Positions 12,943 to 27,900 of a stretch of 64,000 nucleotides of DNA are shown here, piece after piece. Numbering within the stretch: position 1 is the first letter of the stretch; every line of letters starts with the position of its first letter. A program made the position numbers and the translations under genes. Origin of the DNA: Owenia fusiformis (lineage: Eukaryota; Annelida; Polychaeta; Sabellida; Oweniidae); the NCBI GenBank assembly GCA_903813345.2, contig CAIIXF020000005.1, forward strand, positions 32,739,375-32,803,374. The letters run 5' to 3'. The notes below the pieces were generated by a model. The model saw only the letters and a program-made list of their open reading frames with translations. It was not told the DNA's origin and searched no databases.

Positions 12943-15900
12943 ATGGCGCGGACGGCAAAAATAATTACAGTGATTTTGTTAGTATTTGGCTCTGTCTTTA
13001 GTAAGTTTCCATTTGAAGATATAACCCTTTCATGGGATGAACGTGTAAATGACATTTTGGATCGTTTGACGTTGCAAGAAATGCAAGATCAGATGGCGTA
13101 TGGAGGCTCGACGCCCGCACCTGCACCCGGAATTTCTCGTCTCGGCATCAAGCCGTATCAGTGGGATACAGAATGTATACGAGGTGACGTTGATCTGAAT
13201 GGTACATCGTTCCCACAATCCATAGGTCTGGCGGCTTCATTTAAGTAAGTATTGCAAATTATTCATTTCTTCATTTTATATTCATTTTGGGGAGGTACTT
13301 ATGGATTTCTTCAATGAGGGGCGGATCTAGGAACCAACAAGGGGGATGCAAAAAACTTCTGCGCTTGCCCAGTAAAATTTTTGGGCCTTTTAAACCAAAA
13401 TGTGGGCTGTAATTTTGAAATTTTGACCCATCTGGGCCCATTATGACCAAAGAGGCCCACTTTTTGGGGCCTTAAGGTTCAGCTGGAAAGTAACATTTTG
13501 GTAAAAAATTGCTATACCTGCACATGTTATTTTCTGGTACAAAATTAAGTATGAAGTTGTGTGTGTATTTCCTTGCTTTTTTCAGGAAAGTATCATTACA
13601 CTGTTTACTTATAGAATATCTAGAAACAGGTCAATGGTAGATCCTATGTTGTCTGGAAACTTTGAAAGAAAATTTGGAAAAATAGAAAGTGTGAAATATC
13701 AGAATTTCCTGGAGTTTCCATTGAACCCCTACCAGATATTCTAAAAGAAGACAATGTAATGATACTTTCCTGAAAAAAGCAAGGAAATTGACACATGCCT
13801 TCATACTTTATTTTGTACCAGAAAATAACATGTGCAGGTATAGCAATTTTTTACCAAAATGTTACTTTCCAGCTGTACCTTAAGGTCAGGGTGCATGATG
13901 GGGAATTTTCTGCATTCCTCAATTGAGTCACATGTTATTTTTCAAACAAGAATCACTCCTTCCCCACATTGTCTATATCTTCCAGTTTTGCACAAAGAGT
14001 GCACTTATGTGCCTAGAAAAGACTTGTGAGAAGTATGTTTTGATGAAGTGTATAAAAAACAAGAAAATTCAGTGAAAAAAATCAGAAAATTTTCAGAATT
14101 TTTTTTCACTGAATTTTCTCATTTTTATACATTTAACAAAACAAACCTTCTCACAAGGCTTTTCTAGGCACATAAGTGCACTCTTTGTGCAAACTTGGAA
14201 GATGTAGACAATGTGGGGAAGGAGTTATTCTTGTTTGAAAAATAACATGTGAATCAATTGAGGAATGCAGAATATTTCCCAACATGCACCCTGTCCTTAA
14301 GGTAGCGTTAAAGTTAATCAAAAGTACAAAAAATGGCAGCCATATTTTTTTGATAAAGTCACAAGGTTTTGTTTATCTGTTTTCCTTATATGTGAATGCA
14401 TTTCCTGACTAAAGAGACGTGTCAAAGAAAACTTAACATTGAAACGCATCTTTTATAACTGTGAATTGGAGGTGCATGGGTCCCTAAAGCTTTCTATATT
14501 TGCACATAGCCATCTTTAGATAGATGGCTATGCAAAACTCGGTAATCCCAGCCCATGTTAAAGGTCTTTTTCAGAAATGTTAGAAATCATGGGAACACTT
14601 ACACTACTTTCATAAAATATCTTTGTAATAATGGTAGAACGCTAACTGGAGTTGGGAGACAGTGAAATTGGCGAAAAATGTTGAAGAGATGATAATTTTC
14701 AAGATGGCTTCTCAGGAAGTTAGGTAATGCGCATGCGCTTCCATGCCATGAGATTTCCGCTTCCGGTTACACGCATGCGCATTGGCAAGACTTCCTGGTC
14801 AGACGACATGGAAAATAACAAGTTCCAAATACATTTTTCGTCAATTAAACTGTCTCCCGACTCCAGTTAGCGTTCTACGATTATTACAATGATACTTTAT
14901 GATGTTATACATCGATTGAAGTAGTGTAAGTGTTCCCATGATTTCTAATATTTCTGAAAAAGACCTTTAACATGGGCTGGGAATATCGAGGAGATAGCTT
15001 TGTGTAAACTAAGTAACCTAAAGCTAGCATGGAGACAGTGAAGTGAGGATAACTTTTTAAAATTTCAAGGAGTAGGATTGCAATGGAGACACATTTGTAA
15101 GACTCCAAAATTTCCACAAATCGTCTTACCTTAGCAAGGAACAACGAAGAAGCATTAAAATGTGTGCTTCTTGCACTATTATACTCTTGGAGTATAATAA
15201 AGCTCAATCCATTGTGAATTCTAAATATTTCATGTCCACCATTTTGTTTGCTGGGACTATTTTCTAGTCCAAAGTAATCCTCACTAATGTATCCATTGTT
15301 TATCATTTATAAAGCCTCAATCATATATCTATCATGATAATTATACTGTTATAGATAATCCATGCCACTTGGTGAAGTCACAAAACTTAAATGAGGATTA
15401 ATCAGGAAGTCTAGAAGTAGTTCCAGCAAACAAAATGGTGGACATAAAATATTTATAAGAAACTATGGTTTTAGCTTTATCATACTCTAACAAAGCAAGT
15501 GCACACTTTCATGCTCCTTCCATGTTCCTTGGTAAGGTAAGATGATTTGTGGAAATATTGGATTCTTGCAAATGTGTCCCTGTGCAATCCTACTCCTTGA
15601 AACTTTCAAAATTTAGGCTCATTTTATGGTCTTCATGCTAGCTTTGAGGACCCATGCACCTCCAATTACTCAGATGCAAGTAGGTAGTAACCAGTTTCAC
15701 CACCAGGTGGCTGATTCGGGGAAATTAACATGGCAGGGTATTACAAAATTCCCTTAAACTTGAATATGCATCAGTTTTAATGGTTCACTTTTCATATTAC
15801 CTTTATGTATCTAATAGTTATACAAATTAAAATATGTCCAGTAGAAGAAAATATTATCTACTCAACACAAGAAAAGATATTTCACTTTTTGTGGTTTTAC

Positions 15901-18900
15901 AACATGGGCTCTATGGGGAATCTCCCCGAACTAGAAGTCACATTTTCAAAGAAAATTAAATTTTCAAAGTTGATAAACTCTTTTCAAAATCACATTTCTA
16001 GATGTAATTTACACATAGATTTCAAATATGACATCAGTTTAACTAAATTGTGAATTTTTAATGATGTAAATCAAGATTATTTCTACTCGCATCTGGGATA
16101 TTCATTGTTATGAAAAATGCGTTAAAATGTGAAGTTTTCTTTGACATGTCTCTTTAGTCTGGAAATGCATTCACATATAAGGAAAACAGATACACAGAAT
16201 CTTGTGACTTTATCAAATAAATGTTGCTGCCATTTTTTGTACTTTTGATTAACTTTAGCGCTACCTTAAGGGCTTTTTTGGCCCAAAATGTTTTTTGGGC
16301 CCAATTTTATTTCTGGGCCCACCAAGGGGGGGGGGGGGGCTTGGACCTCCCCCAGATCCACCAGTGACATTGGTTCTCGTTACTTATTTTATGTTTTCCA
16401 AACATTGTCTTATAACTGCTCATATGCAGTAAAGGGTAATCTAATACTAGACAAACTAAGCAAAAAAGTAGGAAATTATTTAACTTCCAGATGAAGGCAA
16501 ACTCACTCACCTACACCTATCATACTGCTATGTATGCATTACTTACCCGGTGTGGACAGTCCGCCTCCCCAAAATGTCCCCAGGATGAGTGAATACTTAT
16601 CTGATTAGCCTTTCTTGACTTCGCTATTCTTGTTGATATTAGTACTCCACATGATAGCCACAAAATTAGCCATGTATGTACTATAGGTTCCCTGTCTATT
16701 CCCACCTGAATGCCTGTCCTGTAAGTTCTATAAACCCTTTTTTTGGTGAAAAGTAACTTACACCACTACTTTGTCTCACAAAGTCCAACATCCTCTGCAT
16801 GATGCAAAGTGCCCACAGTTACGCTTATCACACCTGGTAATGTGCTAGTTTCTGTTCTTGCTTTTTTGGACTACAATACTATCTCGTTGATGTGACAAAT
16901 CACTTCTTGCTTACTTTCTCACCACAATTGAGCTCCCAAGCAGCCCCATTTCCGCTTCTTAAACTACTTCAAAACTAAGCTAAGCTCAGTCAAATCTCTT
17001 GCTAATACCATGTACCATACTAGTGGAGGTCTTAGAAGAAGGTAAAGTCAAGCAATTATAATGATTCAAAATTAAATAAAAATTCCACATGAATGGATAC
17101 ATGTACACTCTTGATAAAGGTAAATACATAAACATATTTAATTATTTCCTTTATGAAGATTATTCCCTGCTCAGTAATGCTGCTGTCTGTGGCCCCATCA
17201 ACAATCATAGATATATACTTGACACCTTTAATTTCATCAAAAAGTTTCAAATTTTCTTGTGATGCTATAAAGTCAGTCATTTCTTTTGCATATTTATGTT
17301 GTCCTTCATAGCTTATGTCCTGCTTTATCTCCTTGACTTTGTCCAAATTACATAACCATTTGAAGTCTCTAAAGGATTTTCCATGTTTGACGAGAGCATG
17401 TACATTCCAAAACAGTACAATTAGATATTCTAGGTTGTTCTTGTGAATAGATTTCAAAGAATCTTTTATTTTATTAATGGGAGCATTTCCAGGATCAAGA
17501 ACTCAATTCTTTTCGCAGAGTTTAGCATGCATATGCGCTTTGCTTTTTTCATATGAAGTTACTGATTCCATTTTTTTATGAACAGCCCTCAAGAAATATT
17601 TTGCTCTTTAAAAGATGTTTTATTTCTATTTTCCATTTCATACAAAATGGACAGGTCATGGTTTCCTTTTGATGATTAATAGATAGCCAAGGTCTTCCTT
17701 TAGCCCATGCACTGTCAATGTGTCTCTTAAATTTTTCTTTTACATCACTGATAGTCTCACTTTTTCCTTTTTTTTATGGTTTAATGTTTTTACTTTTGTT
17801 GGGTTCCTGAGTATCAGGATTATCAGATTGTTTTGCTTGTCTCAATATCGTCACCTTTCGGGGATTCACTTGTGTGAGTCAGGGGCGGATCTGGGAACCA
17901 ACAAGGGGGGGGGGGGCAAATTTCAGGTCAGAGAAAAAAACGTCCGCGCTTGCTCGGAAAAAAATGTTGGGCCCCTAAAACCCAATAGTGGGCCCAAATT
18001 TTGAAATTTTGAGGCCCATTTTCTTCAAAATATGGCCTGAAATTAAGAATAAGGCCTGGGCCCTCCCAAGGGGGGGGGAGGGGGCTGTCACCTTTGAGGG
18101 TTTTACATGTTTCATTATTATCAACTTGGGGGTGTCACTTGCTTCGATATTGATATTGTCACTTTCCAGGTTTTCATGAGTGCCAATGTTGTGACCTTTT
18201 GGGGTTTTATTTTTTTCAACACAGTTTTGTGACTTTTTGCTTAAAAATGAAGTTAAAAGTTTTTGGGTGACCTTTTTCTTTTTCTTCCATTGGATTTCTT
18301 TAGGTCAGTATTTGGTTAAGGTTTTTCTCCATGGGTCCCTCATCTCTCACAAATGATAATGATGCTATCCTCAGTTGAAAAGTCAGCTACACTGTAACTA
18401 GAAACTAAACTCTGTAGCAATGTTTTCAATTCTTTCATTTAATCATAGATCTAGATAAAGATAGTTGCATAAAAACATACCTTGTACCCTTTAGCTGTTT
18501 ACTGGCTCCCTAGTAATATGTTTTATTTCGATGATTAGAAATTCAACAGTAGAAACTACTCTACCCGCATAAGATCACATGAATATTAATAACGTTCGTT
18601 CGTTTAACGCATTGATACATGCACAGTGTTGATTTCATTTTGACAACTTCCAGTAAAATAACTTTTCATTATTTTTATACCTTGCGCTAATTATTTAAAT
18701 TTAATCATATCAGGAAGTCCTGGCGAATCATGCATACTAAAGTCTTGACGCAACAGTTCATCCATACATAAAAATATCTTAAAATCCGCTCATTTCTGCG
18801 TTCGACAGTGTGGCGATGCTGAAGAAATACATCCGTCTGGGGCGATTGTCGAGTGGATACGACCCACACTGGATAATGATAGTGAGTAAAGCTGTACCAG

Positions 18901-21900
18901 TTCAGGAGCCAAATGGTGGTCAATTTCATGAGACATCAATAAATACGTTTGTAACGCAACGGTCATATTACGGTCATATTAAACAGATGTTTGGTATCGT
19001 ACCTCTATCCCAGGAGGGTGTATCTGTAGGTGAAAATACTCTAAGACCAACATCTCTCATAAGTATATTGACACCCATGATTTGGAGAGTAAATACTCTT
19101 GAAATACTTTTTTTACAATGATTAATATTTTGGTGACATATGAATATGATTTGTTGAAAAAGTGTTCATTTGAGACGAATATGTGGAAAAAACAGCATCT
19201 TTGCAGAAAGTGAAGGCCCCCGTATCAAATGCTACAAAGATCGCATTACTAGATTAGAATTTAAGCCTATAGATGAAATTCACAGATTCGTGCATTGTAT
19301 TTCTCTACTAGGACATTTCACTACTTGTATGTCAGAGAACGTGAACGTTATGACCCCTGTGAATCGTTGTACGTCCACCTCACAATCAATTCAAATGGTT
19401 ACCCTCAAACTACTATTTTCCTGACACTAAAGTATTCACACTCAATCGGCCAAATAAAGCAGGTGATCGGCAAAATAGTCCATATAGGGACCACACTTCA
19501 CAAGTTCTACATACACATTTTCCAAAACAATTGCTGACTTTACCTCCCTAATACCAGTTGATGTCCTATACATCAAAGGAACAGATTCACAAATTTCTTT
19601 TCTAGCCAAGATGGTTTGTAAATGGAAAATACTTGGAAGCCATTAGAAATGTTAGGGGCCAACATGGTGGCCTCCTGTAACCTTAAAAGTTACTAGCCAC
19701 CTAAAACATTCTAAAACATTAACTTTATTAAAATAAATATTCAAAACCACTGTTCACTACACAAAATATATGTAAGCCTTGATGAAATATCCTAACTTAA
19801 ATATATTTTGATACTGTGGTCACTGTCTGTTTTATTTAGAAACTGTCATGCCCATCCATATAAGAACTTGTCCATTGAATCATATAATGCACGCTGCACT
19901 CTGAATGCAAAAAGGCTCTCTTTTTGGTGAACATTATTGCCTCTTTTTTAGAGTTTTCACGATACGGATTACCGGGCTGCAGCTATCATTTTTTCTATGC
20001 TTTGAAATTAACACTGATTTTTGGTGAATTTGAGAAACTTTGTGTTGTTTCAATGCAATGTGGTAGTTCCCAGAATACATTGCGCGTCAAATGGGTGTAA
20101 TGGAGAACTTTGGAATCGGGCTTCTCCATTTTGAGTATGGCTTGAATTCTCCCATCATCAGCCATAACACCATTGGGTGCCAAGATCTCACCTTTTCTGA
20201 ATCACACATTTCTTCCTGTTGAGCTTGACATTGTACTTATCAAGGCATTGTAGTACATCATTCAGTCTACTGTCATGCTCATCTCTAGTACTGCCCCAAA
20301 TCATGATGTCAGCGATGTAAGCATAGGCACCTTCTATTCTACTCGTACTTCATCCATGGATTTCTGGAAGCCTTCTGGACTGGCACATGTTGTAACATTA
20401 TCTGCCCCATGGGGTATTTGAGGTGGTCAGTAATGGAGAGTTGCTATGGAGACATATTTGAAAAAATGAGGAAGCTAAATCTAGTTTGGACATATACTGG
20501 GCCCAATGCATAGCATTTATGATTGAATCTTTCTTTCTAGTGCTGTATCTTATACATTTATTAAGATCAGTGGAATCAATAGTAGTATGGACATTTTTGT
20601 CATCTTTCATAAGTTACAATACTATTTACCCAATTGGTAGCCTCATAAACTTTTCGTATAATAGAATTTGTTTGAAGTTTATCAAGATTTGCTTTGACTT
20701 TCTCACAATAAGGGTGTAAAACTACCTTGGATGAGTGAATCACAGGAGTGAACAGAGACTTCAGTTGTCACATTTTTATCCTGGTGAGTACCATTTACAT
20801 TTATTCTTTTCACCAAGTTTAGCTTAACACATGTTTCATCACACAATAGTGAAATTCCATTGAGCACTATGATAAACAAGGCTGCGAGCTCTGTCCTTAA
20901 CATTAACAGTTAGCATGCAGACACTTTGAGACATTATAGTCAATCAGGTTGATATTTTTTTGCATCACTTAAGGCTTGTTTTTCAAGTGCTTGAAATCAT
21001 TAAGTCATATTTATCAAATCAAATATTGTTGTCAGGTATTTGTGGGATTTACAAAACTTGGCCCACAGGCCGATGACTTCACATTTCAGGCAGTTGCTGG
21101 TTGCTGCTGGGCTCTTTTGCTAGAGTGAGGATCATTGCCACATCAAAAGCTCTTATGATAAAATCTATTTGATATTTTATGATTTTTATGGTGATATTAT
21201 GTATGCCGATGGTGTTTCCCAACTCTTGATACTGCATCACCTGTAGTTGAAGCCAGAATTGGTTCTTCAGATTCCAATAGGGACTGCTTCTTTTTAATTT
21301 GTTCATTGAGTCTTGCTGATGTCTTTTTTTTGTCAAAGGTGAGTTCAGCATCTAGTTGCAACTTACTGAGAAGTAGTTCTTCTGTATACTGTAAGGCAAT
21401 TCTGTCCTGAATTAGTTCCCCTCTTAGCCCCTCTTACTGGCAATACTGGGACTGCTGGTTTAATGTTTTTAAAATTCCTCAATTGTCTCTCCCTTGTATT
21501 GTTTACGATTGTAACTGCGACACACTCATAGATAACGTTGGGCTGGCTATAAAATGTGTCGGGAATAATGAATTTCCTTATACAAGACTTCCATTCCTCG
21601 CTTTTAAACCTAAAGTTTGCAGGTATGATTTGAATTTGAGTGGCCATCTTGTAAAGGTAAGTGCCAATAATACAGTAACAGTATATAAAAATCAGTGTCT
21701 TTAATACAAATATTTAGCATCCTTTGTATACATAGCATACTTATGTAATAGACTGTGGATCCCAGAATGCCTGAAGGATACTATACAAGCTATTGTTTAC
21801 ACAAATAGCCATGCTGTGTGTAAATAAACATCTTATCGTAAATAATTCATTTCTGTCAGAGGACCTCTATCATTACAAGACCCAGTTCTTAAAGTAGATA

Positions 21901-24900
21901 GTCCAGGGTCTTGAAGCAAGACTTTATCCCTTGGTTAAGTGTAATAGTGCAAGAACACGGTGTATAACCCAAACGCTCCTACATGCACGACGGAGCGTTT
22001 CATTACTGAAATTAAACAAAGAAACGCTCCGGAGTAAGAAAACTGGCTGGCGGGAATGATGAGCCGTCTGACAATTTTCCCAATAATGGGAATAAGAGGT
22101 ATGAGTTACATATTTCGAGTACACCATTCGATGGGTGTGATATTCATGTTGTACTTGACTGGCTGTTGACGTTTGAAGCAATTAGGAAGAGCTGTACGAA
22201 GCAGTATGGTCATCAAAATCCAAAAACGTATTTGTCATTCTACCGGTCAAAACCCCTTTTGTCGATACATGTGATTAGTTGAGCCAAGATTAGAGCACCA
22301 ATGTATATTTTAGTCAAATTCCAATGCTTCAACGCACCATACATTATCGTAATAGTGATTTGATGACCGAAAATCCAGTCTTAAAAATGATGACATTCTC
22401 ATATTCAAGAAACGCTCCGATCTCGTTAACACAATGAATTGGAAACGCTCCGGTAGTCTAGATCTGTTTAGGAAATATATAGCTTGCTTTTCCTTTTCAG
22501 GAAGAGAAAGAAAAGATCTATTATACCCCTTGGCATCAAAAGAAGAAAGATTAATTCACTGTAATAATAACACTGTAATAATTTTTTTTATAGTTTTATG
22601 ATTTAGCACACATGTAGGCATCACATCATCTAATTTAGGCTTAAATCAGCTAGTTGCACGTTTAGCACCACCAGGTTCAGATGTTTCAATTTTCCTAACA
22701 AGTACAACACGTTTTTGAGAGATAGATTCGATTCGGAACTCTTCTCTAATAATCTAAAAATGATATCAAAACAAAATGGTAAGAGCGTTTCTAAAATTGT
22801 GTTCTAAATCGACGGAGCGTTTTGAGGAAAACAAGCGATTTCTTGAGAACAAGTAATGGATTTGGACTGGGATTTTAGGAAATGAGAATATACGAGTTTG
22901 TGATCTACTACTTTAACAGAAAGATTAACGTTTTTATAGAAATACTAGTTTAATTCGTAATTTGTGGTCAAATCGTCATCTTCAGATTTGTTCGATCTAC
23001 ACTTCGGAGCTTTGATCAAGCAAATAACAGTTTACCACCAGAAGTTGAATAAATAAGATCTTTGCTCACGGTATTGTTCATCGAATGGTACATAATATTT
23101 CACCATAACATATGATATGTAAGAGAGACGAGAGAAACAATACTTACGGTCATAGTGGAATCTTCATAAGCCGCCATTTTATTTCGCTTCGGAGCGTTTC
23201 CGCGTAAACGAAACGCCCCGTCGTGCATGTAGGAGCGTTTGGGTGATACACCGTGAAGAAAGAGATGATTGACCCAATGAGTTCCCCCACATGCTTTGGT
23301 TGCAACATTTTAAGGCGAAGGAATAAAAACGTCCCTTGATATATAAGCACAAATGCCAAAGGGAAGGGTGACTAAAAACTTTAAAACATACTGTAAGTGT
23401 AAATCTGTCATAAGAAAAGTAGACCCTATATATCCCAAAACCATGATCTAACGTGAAAAGAAACAATGTCTAACATCCCCCTCCCCCCTCCAATCGATAA
23501 CAAATATCACAATCCATGACCAGAACACCAAGGGACATTTCATTCATACTGAAGTCATTACAATACATGTTGAAGAAAAATTGAAAAAATTGATAGCCAA
23601 TACTCAACATCAAAAATAGTTGTAGATACAAGTACTCATAAAAGATAGAGTATTCAGTCTCAAATGATGTGGGATAGATAAAATCCAGTCTCGAAGTCCA
23701 TAGGCAATTCAAAGGGTCAACATCCGCTCGCAAAGCCGTCATCATAATCCATAAAACAACAATTCACAATGGTCATCAGGAGAAAACCATGGCTGGTTTC
23801 GATCCCTATTTCTCAACCATTAATGCCATAGCCGGGATCCACCTCAAAAGGTGCCAAGTGAAAAATTGTGATTTCATTGCCAATTTAATTATACCATTCC
23901 TGCATCCTTCAGCATCTCAAGTGGTAAAACGTTAAATTTCGAAATTAATGACTTGTACTTTTCAGCAAAGCCCAGAAAGTATTTAAGTTGTTTACAAGTA
24001 TAACCTTGACCTAACAGCTTGATCACTAAAACATGGTGTCTTGATTTGAAATCTAGATATTTTGAACACGCCCCGCAATATCTGATAAACTGGGATACAT
24101 AAACCCCATATGCTGGGTTAAGTGGAATATTGCTATCCAAATGTGGAAAGTTAACTATGTCAAAATTAAAGTCATATCTTTTGTCATATAATTTACAATA
24201 TATATTATTGTCTGATTCAATGTTAATAAAAAGATCAAGGTGCACTCATATCAGATTCATTAGTTTTTTCAATTCTAGCTCAGTAGGATATATCTCACCT
24301 ATAAAGTCTTTAAATTTTGGGTTGTCTAAACTCAACAAGTCATCAATATATCGATCTGTCTTATTAAATAACTTTGCAATATGAAATTTACTTTTATCTT
24401 TCATCGTCCTTTGTAAAAATTTATACTCATTCAAGAATAGAAAAAGATCTGCTAAAAGAGGAGCACAATCTGTACCTATTGGTATACCTACATTCTGACG
24501 TAAAACTGTATTTCCAAACTTAACAAATATATTATCAATAAGAAGTTACTTAGTTGGAGTAAATTAGTATGGAAAAACTTTTTGCCACTAAACTAAGCAC
24601 TGTTAAACTAAATACAGTTGCTATAAATAGCAACAACTTAAGTCATAGTAACATATGGGGTTGACAAAAAATTGTAAACCTAAAATGGTAATCTTTAAAT
24701 TGACAAAGGTCTTTGAAAACATGCTCACTGTTTTGATTGGCAGTTCAATATTGTTTACCATCGTATCGAAACTATAGCATACGCCATTACAAAGGTATTC
24801 CACGAAATTGTGATCTGGATGATTACATAGGTCATTTTGTCATTATGATATGTTGATAGGTATTATTGCATGTTTTTCTTCAGGCGATAGTCAATTTTTT

Positions 24901-27900
24901 ATCTTTGAGTTGTGGATTTGTGACACCTTGTCACTGACAAGCGCTGACAGTTTTGCATTTGAGATCTGTCCTTGTCTTTAAAGATATAGCAGACTTCGTA
25001 ACCATTCTGCATAATTATTGTACAACTTCTTTTATCTTAGAATCTGTTGGCAGGACTACTGGAACGCTTTTCAGCCATAATTTGCTTGTCCCCTTAACCT
25101 GATATTTTGAACCAACTAAACATTCATTTCTAACATTCTAAACATATTCAATCCATTAAAAATATCATTTTCATGAAAAAACAAACCCAAAAATATCTAT
25201 TGCAACTTTAATTCTTTCCTTTGGCAATTTGATGGCACATATTATATTTTTTGCATTTGCATGCAGCAGCAGATCCCCAAAACTGCATAATGTAGCGTAC
25301 AATGTATTTGTATTTTACTCACTCCATCTGTGGAAATATACACATATCTTTATTTCACCCACTTCATTGGAACAACTATTGTTTGTATTTTATGAAATAA
25401 ATAAATTGAAACTGTCAGTAATTTTCATTTACATGTAGTGCGTGAGCACCCTACCTCGCTATTGTAATCCTTGCAGGGGTATGGGAAAACTTGCGATTTT
25501 TGCACAGATACAGATTGTGTTGAGGGCTTATTTGCATACATGGTTTGCTTCCTTTTAAGGTGCTTTATATCCAAGTGGCTGAGATCTGCTCCCCATGGGA
25601 AACCATGTATATGTTGTGCTTTGCGGTATTCTCTAGGGCCAGGACACCTTGCCATTCATACGCAATGGCATGTTGAAATATCTTAACAGTATATGCTTGG
25701 TATTCCAAGACACCCTGTGTAGCAAGCTTTCCAGACTGCACCAGTTTCGCCATTATCCTTGCATTTGCGACAGCCCATTCAAAGGGTGATATCTTATCTT
25801 CTCTCTTTGAGGATTTTGACACGAGAATATTTTGATCTCCTCTTTTTGAAATCGATAGCTCCTGGTCACTATTTATCTCTATTGATTTATCAATAAAAAT
25901 CAATTATTTTTAGCTCACCTACTGCTTTATCCTGTACAGGTGTCAGGTAAACCAGTGGGGAGATTGATGCGGCTGCCCCATGTACGGCCGAACTCGTCAC
26001 GCTGCTATCCGGTGATTGTCCTATTTTAGGCATAGGTGTACCGGGTGGTCCTTTTAACAGTTTTGAAATGGGTATTTCATTCATGGGCGATACATCCTCA
26101 TTTACGGAAGGTTGGACTTTTGTTGATGCTAGGTGCTTTTTCAAAATACATATGTCCCCAGCATGCAAGTTTAGACTCATGATAGCGTCAAGGTCCATTG
26201 AGTCTAAGGCCTCCTTCGAGGTAAAACATTCACTCCTCAGAGTTTTAACTGCATTTGATGATAGTCCAATATTATTGCAAAATTGCACAAGAATGTCTTC
26301 TCCAATCTCACAATCTTTCTTCCTAGATTTAGGAGGCATTTTGACTCTGCACTTTTATTTTGTTATAATAAATCCTATTTCAATTAGCGAGCAAACATTT
26401 ATCATTACAGCCAGTTAGCAGGCTAAGAAGCAACTGAAAGGAGCATAGACCAGAACACGTGTCTGGGAATGACATCTGTCACAGATAAGGCCAGCCCCCT
26501 GACAAATGCATTGTAGGTTTAATGTTAGAGGCTGACCCTATCTGAGACGATCTGTTGCTGCATAATTTAAATCAAGTTTAATTAATTAAACTTACAAATT
26601 ATATTTTTTTGCATTTGCATGCAACAGCAGATCCCCAAAACTGCATAATGTAGCATACAATGGATTTGTATTTTACTCACTCCATCTGTGGAAATATACA
26701 CATATCTTTGTTTCACCCACTTCATTGGAACAACTATTGTTTGTATTTTATGAAATAAATAAATTGAAACTGTCAGTAATTTTCATCTTGCTAGAGACTT
26801 TTATTTTTCATCATGTCATTTGTGGTAGGTTCCATATAAGCAGTCAGCAGAGTGATGGCTTCCTTTTTGTCGGGTTTGAAATGCTTCCTTTTGGAGGCAT
26901 ATTCAATTTTTCGTTGTATAAATTGTGATATAAGTAGAAATATATCTACCAATGAAATAAGCTGAAAAAGTGTTGATTAATTGCTTAATCAACAGGAGAC
27001 TACCATGAGATTTTAGATCAAGATGCGCGACTGATTGATAGGTAGTGGGGGGAGTTAAGTGGGAGCACATGTGTTTCCCCATTAATGATGCTTATGTAAA
27101 TACGTTTCCATACATGAAAAAGTTTAGTTGTAGCGGTTCTTACAAAGGTCCCTGCGCATATTGCATCTTAATAGTATAGCCTTTCTAGATATTTTAAAGT
27201 AGTCAGGTTTGTACATCCATATAAAATATCATATATGTCAAAATTAGGCAAAATATGTGAGTTACATTATATAAGCTTTAGATGTTTAGCACCAAATTGT
27301 CTTGATGTACTTTCAAGTGGTTGAGTAACTTATCAATTTTATTGGCTGTTTGGATAATGTGTGGTTCAAAGGTAAATTCATTATAACTGCATGTAATCAA
27401 ACCCCTCCCAACCTTCAGTAATACCTGGGAAAACCCCAATATAACATTCATAGTAAATGGACTTAAAATTGCTTGATATCTATTGTACTATTCACCAATA
27501 CAAACTTTCCTGAATTTGAAAAATGTAAGCATACAGTATATTTTTAGATCTCCAATTCAGAATAAATTATTGCTTTGCCTTGAAGTTGTCCCTTTTGTGC
27601 TTTTCTTTCACCACTTGCTTGGCTCTCTCACATACTTTTTCATTGGCCATAATTCAAAAGAGTGAGCAATTTACCTGGACAAAACCTTATCATATTTTGG
27701 CAACATTGTTCTCTTGTATATTTCAAGTTGAACAGGTAAGTTTTTTTCTGGATTCAATTTATAACTTTTTTTCACGTGATAAAAAATATAAGAATATACC
27801 TCTCTGGTCTAGGAACTTTGCATCGGCATGACAATCAGTGATCACAACACTTCTGTAATTTTGCTTATCTTGGCGGCTGAGAAATTGTGTGTAACTTTAG

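Noticed and set aside
14905-15306. 133-codon minus ORF
   Set aside because: Lies entirely within nested palindromes of a non-coding element.
18810-19121. 103-codon + ORF
   Set aside because: No recognisable motif and overlapping open frames on the other strand.
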